From Platycnemis pennipes (lineage: Eukaryota; Arthropoda; Insecta; Odonata; Platycnemididae): 64,000 bases of DNA. Below are positions 57,300 to 64,000 of this stretch, piece after piece. The translations under genes and the position numbers were made by a program. The notes beneath the pieces were generated by a model. The model ran no database searches. It worked only from the letters and a program-made list of their open reading frames with translations, and was not told the DNA's origin. The stretch is taken from contig OW121854.1 of NCBI GenBank assembly GCA_933228895.1, positions 55,656,609-55,720,608 on the forward strand. Direction: 5' to 3'. Position 1 is the stretch's first letter. Every line of letters begins with the position of its first letter.

Positions 57300-57605
57300 T
57301 CATGAGAGATGACAGACAGCCGAGGTCATTTGCGTCGCCTAGGATGGTAGGGGAATGGTAGGGCATGGATATGATTAATGTAAATGGAAGATGGGTTTAG
57401 AAAAACCCCGCGTCGACATCAGCATTCTCTTAGAGATAGGCGCCATGAGGTCCGTGAGAAATCCTTGAAATTTTCTCCACCCATCACTCAAGTAGGAACC
57501 GGATTACCATTGAAGAATTTTTGACACAGCTGGGATTTGAACTCCGGCCTTGAGAATGGGAGGCAACAAATCAACTCGATCACTGTTGTAATCAAATGAA
57601 GATGT
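57300..57605 (-). mobile_element. tRNA-derived SINE, nearly complete
   Basis: In reverse complement: head GTGATCGAGTTGATTTGTTG, CCTCCCATTCTCAAGGCCGG and AGTTCAAATCCCAGC; body GGATTTCTCACGGACCTCAT, GGCGCCTATCTCTAAGAG, CGGGGTTTTTCTAAACCC and AATGACCTCGGCTGTCTG. Confidence 0.75.
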
Positions 57606-57884
57606 AAACAATCTGAATGTGAAGAATGCATGAATCGTGTTGAAATCACCAAGACATTCAATCGTTCATCATTATATTAAAAGATAGATAAATTATCCAA
57701 CTGCTACTTATTCGAGCAGTCGAAACCAGGCATTCATATTTATATCTGATAATAGTGATTGAAGGATTATTCGCATATTTTTTGCACGCTTTTCTTTAGT
57801 TCGCTTTTCCATGGTTCCACGGGTCCCATTCCCATGGTTAATACTTTCAGACTAAAATATACTTCAATCGCTTGAACTTCCTAT

Positions 57885-57965
57885 GCCTCGTATGGTGTAC
57901 TGCTTAGTGCGAAGGAGTAGCCATGACAGGGACTCGGGTTCGAATTCCCCAAACGGCAAATTTAT
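57885..57965 (+). mobile_element. tRNA-derived SINE head
   Basis: TGGTGTACTGCTTAGTGCGA and CTCGGGTTCGAATTCCCCAA, A- and B-box-like, then ACGGCAAATTTATTTCC; no body follows. Confidence 0.5.
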
Positions 57966-58167
57966 TTCCACTTGAAAATGTAAAGATTTCAATGTGTTGA
58001 CTTTCATAATTATTAAAGAATCGTTACTCATTGTTCATGAAGCGTTTTAATGTGATTTTATCCCAATATGTGGGAAACACGTTCAAAGAAACCTGTTCAG
58101 AACGAATATTTTCGTGGGCCTTTTGTGTGGTCATATTTCTCTGAAATACAAAGCACTTCGAGTACGA

Positions 58168-58333
58168 TTACTTTTTAGTCCTAGCAAATTAGATGTTTGT
58201 CATCAAGTTATCTTAGACATATTTAAATATAACATATTCAACATATATAGCACAACATAAAGTGCAAACATTTACTTTTACAATAAACTAGTGTAGTTTT
58301 ATTAACATCTAATTTGCTAGGACGAAAAAGTAA
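58168..58333. mobile_element. 166-bp MITE with 30-bp TIRs
   Basis: Termini 58168-58197 and 58304-58333 are reverse complements at 29 of 30 positions (core CCTAGCAAATTAGATGTT). The interior is AT-rich and non-coding. The target duplication is unclear. Confidence 0.8.
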
Positions 58334-58588
58334 GAAATAAAAAGTGAAAAAAAAAAATTTTTAAGCATTCTTTTCTAAAAAAAGATAAATCTAAGAGAAA
58401 TAAATATCTTCACGTCGTACTAAAAAAGAAAAAATCATATTTTCTCACGTGAATTAAGGTTTAGCCTAGTCCTGGAAATAATTAAATGCAATTCAAGGAA
58501 ATTATCCACACAATGAATTATTTATGAACTTCAATAGGAAGTAATTTTGGTTTCAACAATATAACATATTTAAAGTTGTCTATTTATG

Positions 58589-58780
58589 CAAGGCCACAAC
58601 GAAATGCATGGGGCGCTCTTTCATATCCGATATCAGTGTAAATTAATTAAATATAAAGATATTGGTATTCAGTGGAATAGAGCGCTTCAATATATAATTT
58701 CTAGAAAATCTTTAAATGAACTAAAGTTAAGGAGCGGAGTATAAATGAGGTAACCCCCCATTATTTTCGTTGTGGCCTTG
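58589..58780. mobile_element. 192-bp MITE
   Basis: Termini CAAGGCCACAACGAAA and TTTCGTTGTGGCCTTG are exact reverse complements (16 bp), followed inward by ATGCATGGGG / CCCCCCATTA. AT-rich interior. Target duplication not clear. Confidence 0.75.
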
Positions 58781-59149
58781 ATTCATTTGATAATTTACTA
58801 CTAATGTGAAAAATACTATGAAATACTTTAAAGCGTTAAAATATTTACGTTGGTATGATCCTATGAAATTGTTACTTTTTTAGGAGTAAAAATTCCAAGG
58901 GTGTCACTTATTAGTGCTGCACGACTCATCCAAAAAAAATTGCAGGTATTTTATCTCGAGTATTTCATTTGCTAATGTTGTTTCTGTCTATATACAAGGA
59001 TAAAGTGGCTGTGCTTAAGTTTGATTAGTGTAAAAGAAAGAGAAAAAATCAACGCAAGTATCTACTCTCTTCCACATGATTTTTAGGCATTTTATTATAA
59101 ATAGTTTGTTGTGGCATTTTTGGTACCCCCCCTCTCCCCTCGTTGGACA

Positions 59150-59300
59150 TTACCCCTCGGCGGACTAATTACCCTCCGGACTTAGCCGAAGGACTTGCAC
59201 GACAGGCGTAGCTAACGAGAGGCGGAGCCAACGACGCCAACAATGGCTACGATTCCAAAATGCATCGATTTCGTCTGCATACTTTCGTCCGCTCCTTTTA
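59150..59300. other. CpG-containing GC patch
   Basis: GC-rich short region (CCCCTCGGCGGACTAATTAC, GAGGCGGAGCCAACGACGCC) just left of a hairpin. No exon was recognised. Confidence 0.3.
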
Positions 59301-59309
59301 GCCGCTCCT

Positions 59310-59455
59310 TTCCCTCTCCAGTCCGATCATCACTTATATAGCCCCCTGACTGCGGAAGAAGACCAGAAGTTTAGCCATCGTACAAGCCGTTATTTGGTGT
59401 TTTCCAGCCGGAGTCAAGGGGTTATATAAGTGATGATCGGACTGGATAGGGAAAG
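59310..59455. repeat. Hairpin with ~43-bp arms
   Basis: Arms 59310-59352 and 59413-59455 are imperfect reverse complements: CCAGTCCGATCATCACTTAT / ATAAGTGATGATCGGACTGG is exact, with differences outside it. The ~60-base loop contains AAGACCAGAAGTTTAGCC. Confidence 0.8.
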
Positions 59456-59459
59456 GGAA

Positions 59460-60950
59460 ATACATATTGTTAGGTTTGAATTCTGCCTCAGACACTGATG
59501 TCCTGTTTGCCTTTGGGAAAAAGTTTAGATAAGATTGCGCCATATATTAATCGTTGCGCTTGGAGCTCCTTTAAATCTAATTCTACGTCTGCGATGTACA
59601 GTGAACCTGCGGAGTTACCAGAGGAACGAAAACTGGGAATACTATTCATGAAAGATGATAAAAACGAAAGGGAACATCAGGGTGCTTCGGATGTCTTTTC
59701 CAAGTGAATGGAAGTGTGAGTAAATAACGGATTCCAAGAAAATTACAAACGATAAATACTGAATACCCGGGAAATGACTCCGAGATTTCCTCATTTCCGT
59801 GTCTATGATAAGTGTAAGTGTACCATTCATATAAATAGCTTAGCTTCCTTCCACTGCTATTATAATTGTAGATGAAGTCTTGCGAAAACTAATTCAAGAA
59901 AACCGCGAACGGGACGAAAATAACGGAGTTACCTCCGATTATATTAGGATCCTCATTTGGGCTATTTATTTTTTGTTGAGAAACAGACATAAGGTGTTCC
60001 TCATGGACTTTCTAAAGAGTATTTTTTTAATATAAAAGCATCATTAGATAGGCCAACACACTGCGTCAGGTACATTTTTGCAGCCGCCCCTCTAACAATC
60101 AGATACAGATACTGCCAGGAGGAGTAGGTCCTAGTCCATGGGGATGAATCTTTATATCCACTTCCTTTATTTAAAAAGGTCTTGGGTATCCACAGGAGGT
60201 TATGACCCCTTGGTAAATACCTTATAGATTAAAATAGTCGTCTAACATAGAGTTACGCAGTTTCCAGTTCTGGAAGAGGTGAATATTCGTCACGTTTTCC
60301 ACTTACTTTCTCGAAGGAAATATGTATTTATAATCAATTACTTTGTTGATGATGTTTGCACTTAAGAAACAAAAATAATTATATATGCTTTCAGCACCAT
60401 AATGTCTAACAACCACCTTCATTCACATTTAGGCATCTATTATTTCACCCACTTGGATGTCATAATATTAGCGAAAAAATAACTCAAGTTAGGCGTTCAC
60501 AATGATTTCACTTTGTGTTGAGGATAGGATAATTGTGTTATGGTTATTTGAAGACAATGACCGACTTAATCCATTAGGGAGAGCTTGTATGTTGATGCAT
60601 TTTAATATATAATGCCTACGTCGTCGGGTACTCCAACATTAATAATCATCTCCAGTGTACTTTTTTATTTACTCAAGAGATACTTCCTATCGGAAATCAA
60701 ATATGGAAACATTCACAAAACATGTAGAAATTTATATAATGAGAAAATAGTTTAAATCAAACAAAATATTTACGTGAATGCTTCATATTGCTGATATTAG
60801 CGAACGTGACACTGATTCTCTGACTTATGGACGTGTGTCCTTCCATCTTCCTGAAGTTTTTATGAAATATTAATATAGTTTTGTTGCTCATTTCAGAGCA
60901 TTCAGGCATCGCTATTGAATTTTATCCTGTAGCTAATGTTTTTCACTTAA
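59460..60950. other. No gene recognised
   Basis: AT-rich; a 69-codon plus-strand frame at 59498-59707 has no recognisable similarity or splice context. Confidence 0.4.
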
Positions 60951-60954
60951 ACTC

Positions 60955-61250
60955 ATACTCTGAGGGCCGGGATTCGAATTCCGGCATTGGCGGAGAGTTT
61001 TCATTGCTTTACCTGTTCCCTCTTTAGTGATGTGTGGAGAGCACTTCAAGTTCAGTACGTACTTCGCCCGTTGCATGGGACGTTGAACAGCGGACCCCAG
61101 GGTGCCTTTCGTTAAGAGCAGGCTAAATCCGACTCCCAGTACTCTTCACCCTCTCTGCTTTCCTAGAAAAATTCCTACCGCTACCAAACTACCTAACCAT
61201 TCCTAAAATAGTACAAATGACCATAGCCATCGGTCACGTCATCTGAATAA
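60955..61250 (+). mobile_element. tRNA-derived SINE
   Basis: Head remnant GGGATTCGAATTCCGGCATT; body TGTGGAGAGCACTTCAAGTT, CTTCGCCCGTTGCATGGGAC, GGTGCCTTTCGTTAAGAGCA, ACTCTTCACCCTCTCTGC and AATGACCATAGCCATCGGTC. Confidence 0.8.
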
Positions 61251-61489
61251 GTAGGTACTATCACTAATACTATTGCAGTTAACCTTGAGGAAAAACTTCA
61301 ATGTAAGCTGGCGACAATTGGTTTATTATGATGTCTTATTACATTCTGAGAATCGAGAATTTCCAAAGACTCAGGCGGAAAAAATAATTTTTATTGATTT
61401 TTATGACCGTGTAGTTCAGTTGAAACTTACGCGAAGAAGCCATAATTGAGAGTGACCAAACAAGGGTAAAAAATCCAATTAGCAAAAGG

Positions 61490-62030
61490 AAGAAGGATTC
61501 CATTTGACTGAGGAGTCTTGGGCGATTGCCATTTCACGCGACTTAAACTCGACAAATCTATCCGGTTCGGGGATTGGAAAGATTCGAAAGGTGATTCTCG
61601 GCAATCGACGCGTCCGCCGATTACTCCCGTTCACCTTCGTCCCACCGGTCGCAGAAGGAGAGCGAATCAATCTCCGATATCCTGTAACCGCGCTGCGTCG
61701 CCTTTTAAACGGCGCCCTTCCATGGTCAAGGGACGGAGTCGAGATTAAGGACAAGGCAGCTACGGCCGCGACCACTCTCCGCGAGCCACGCGCGCTCGTG
61801 CGGCCGAACGCAATAAAAGAGAAAGAGCGACGCTTGAGAAAGCATGGGCGATGATGAGGAGGGGGGACGGATGTTCCGCGAACAGTGGAGGAAGAAGGAA
61901 ATCGCCTCGCACGGTCGTAGCAATTCCATCTCTCGACGAGAGATTCGTTGAAATCCCATTTAAAGTTTCACCTCGGCGGTTTTCGGAAAAGCATCCCTTT
62001 AAACCACTTTGGAATACCGTATGCACTCGT
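61490..62030. promoter_or_regulatory. CpG-rich patch, possible promoter
   Basis: GC- and CpG-rich with several long overlapping frames on both strands that look compositional. No donor, initiator or known motif could be assigned. Low confidence. Confidence 0.25.
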
Positions 62031-62210
62031 GCATATACCCCTGACTCCTCAGAGAGAAAATATTTGACTTATTTATAGCAATATTATTGTAATTCGGAGA
62101 ACAGCCGAGGTTATTTTCTCCATTACGGATGGGTGGGTGGCAGTAATTTTGGCAGGATTGCTTTAGGAAATGGACTTTGGGGGCAGCCGCCCTAGACAAG
62201 TTGGTAACAC

Positions 62211-62248
62211 ACCGGCTTATCATATATTTATATATATGATAAGCCGGT
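62211..62248. repeat. 38-bp near-perfect palindrome
   Basis: ACCGGCTTATCATATAT and ATATATGATAAGCCGGT flank TT/TA at the centre; one pair mismatched. Just left, CTAGACAAGTTGGTAACACA resembles an A box, so it could be part of a SINE head. Confidence 0.8.
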
Positions 62249-62423
62249 AATAAATCCGATAATATCTAAAATGACCAGCAATTATATATAAGATAAATTA
62301 TATCTATAACTATTAGATTTTCATAAGAGACAACAGAACTAGAATTGTCAACCTTAGATCAATATAGTCTATTAACTATTTTATATTCCTTAGAAATAGT
62401 TTAATATGCGTAGGTATAGCAAG

Positions 62424-62545
62424 ATATAGAGCACCTGGCCGGAAATCAGGGGTCCAGGTTCGAGTCCCGGTCAAAGCGAATGATTTTTTTCTCTGTGGAA
62501 TATCTTGCTATTGTGCAGTTTCAGCGAGTAACGCCGCTAAAGTTT
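62424..62545 (+). mobile_element. tRNA-derived SINE (second family)
   Basis: AGATATAGAGCACCTGGCCG (A-box side), AGGTTCGAGTCCCGGTCAAA (B box), then GAATATCTTGCTATTGTGCA and TTTCAGCGAGTAAC, shared with the right copy at 38933-39020. Confidence 0.7.
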
Positions 62546-62984
62546 TCAAGGCCAGTTCGTGAACTTTAAAATGTGTAGGTATATTCAAACTTATCTTCAA
62601 AAAGTAGTATTGTTATGAATTATAACAAGTTTTCAACAGATAATGGAAGGTTTTGATGGATTATCTCTGCTTTGCTTTGCATTTTTGGAAAATCTTTCCT
62701 TTCATATGCTGTCTTTCATCATAGTAGTCACTCATCATAGCGGTCGCAGTTCATCCTTGCTTTATTCAGTGCATGCATCCGTTTCTTTATCTCACTATTC
62801 CTGATTTACTGATTATTCTACCTTAAATAACGGCATTCATTACCCCACTCTGCTCAGATTAGCACATTACTATAATTTGCCTAACAAACTTTTCGTCAAA
62901 AAATACAGAACACTCTCACTACAACCATATGATTGTTATGTAAGCTGGATATTAAATTTTAGAACTATCAGAATTCAAAATAAA

Positions 62985-63270
62985 ATTATGTTCACAGAAA
63001 ATAAAATGTGGCTTTGGAAAAAGGATGTTGAAAACAGGATGGACAGAAAGGAATTAGAACGTAGAAGGGCTGGGAATCGGAAGAGAGGAAAGGAAACTCT
63101 GAGGTAAATTAGGACTCAAAAGTGGGTACATTGGGGAATTAGTTAGAACGAATGACATACTTTTCTCCGTGGTAGAAGTGGGAATATTAGGAGCCTGGGA
63201 TATCAGAGGATTTTTCCAATTTTTTTCCGAGCTGGAGAGGAAAATGAGCAGTGTGAGGAATTTTAAATTT
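62985..63270 (+). mobile_element. LINE C-terminal fragment, decayed
   Basis: MWLWKKDVENRMDRKELERR, then with frameshifts KWVHWGIS and an EENEQCEEF stretch, aligning loosely with the MWCYRRM.KI.W.DR..NEEVL ... LIGHILRH region. Confidence 0.4.
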
Positions 63271-63279
63271 TAAATTCTG

Positions 63280-64000
63280 GAACTCAGAGCAGAAAAAGTC
63301 CAGAGAAACTCAAATGTAATCGGCAGAGTAATAATAATAACAATCCAATATTGAAAACAAGATTTATATGATATAAATATGCACCCACCGCTACTATAAA
63401 TCGGTAATATTTCGAAATATACTCCATGGTTTTAGTCTTCTATATTGCTTATTTTTAATATTAAGTTAGACTGGAAACTTTTTTTTTCGCTTTTAAACCT
63501 TCTTTATCCTTCGTAAAAAGCAACTCCTGGGTATCAAATAATAAAAGAGTGATTTCATAGTGGTTAATAGCAGAAGAACGATCCCCTGTAGGAAATATAA
63601 GCATAAATTGCTACGGTAGCATCTTCAGATGTTTACACAAAATGAGCCAGAGCAACCGAATTTTGTGATGTTAAATATGTAAATATCGATACATATTAAA
63701 ATTATTTGTAAATTAAAAATAATATGTAACTAATATAGCGATTAATATCATGGAATCATATTTGTGAACCCAGTAGGATTTATTTGCAGATTTCGCGGGT
63801 GAGTAAAAGATGTTTAAAAAAACTTGTGTACATGGTATCCTCTTTATACAAAAAAGTTTCATGGGAGATTAATTGCAATTAAATGCATATATGGTGGGTA
63901 AAGAAGTTGAACTTGTTTGCTTGAAGTCACATGAGTGGTATGTAGAACTCCAATTCAAGGCCGAAAATATAGTGGCGTACGAAGCATGAAGGACGAGAAT
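63280..64000. other. No gene recognised
   Basis: AT-rich to the end of the window; no exon or element terminus was seen. Confidence 0.4.

Overview
This is a gene-poor, repeat-rich stretch of animal nuclear DNA. Spliced exons with GT-AG borders, long introns, layers of decayed non-LTR retrotransposons, tRNA-derived SINEs and small DNA transposons point to an arthropod, most likely an insect with a large genome. The species cannot be named from the sequence.

The only protein gene I can reconstruct is on the minus strand at 11449-1110: six exons encoding the first 281 residues of a DCAF6 (NRIP) orthologue, a WD40 receptor subunit of CUL4-DDB1 ubiquitin ligases. All six exons join in frame across canonical splice sites. 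The rest of the gene lies beyond the left edge. Its introns hold LINE fragments and a pogo/Tc1-like MITE.

From 12.3 to 22 kb are LINE fragments: a Jockey/CR1-like reverse transcriptase split by a ~0.95-kb inverted-repeat sequence, a ~1-kb GTTGCA-rich terminal-inverted-repeat element, and endonuclease and RT fragments that face each other. From 23.4 to 26.6 kb, two opposite-facing non-autonomous hAT-type elements, each with an 8-bp target duplication, flank a CpG-rich block (24.4-25.4 kb). That block looks like a promoter plus a non-coding first exon of a plus-strand gene, with a splice donor at 25378.

From 27 to 41 kb are many copies of one tRNA-derived SINE and of LINE 3' ends, some nested. 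From 41.9 to 49.1 kb a pair of ~560-bp inverted arms encloses several LINE copies whose 3' tails end in GATGTA repeats. At 49477-52372 is a complete Tc1/mariner-type element with unusually long (~596 bp), nearly identical terminal inverted repeats, a TA duplication and a ruined transposase. From 52.4 kb to the end are further LINE and SINE fragments, two short MITEs, several hairpins and CpG-rich patches with no recognisable coding exon.

No rRNA, functional tRNA, CRISPR or bacterial-type operon was seen. The most notable non-gene signals are the long-TIR mariner-like element and hammerhead-ribozyme-like motifs at 12811-12850 and 27351-27395.
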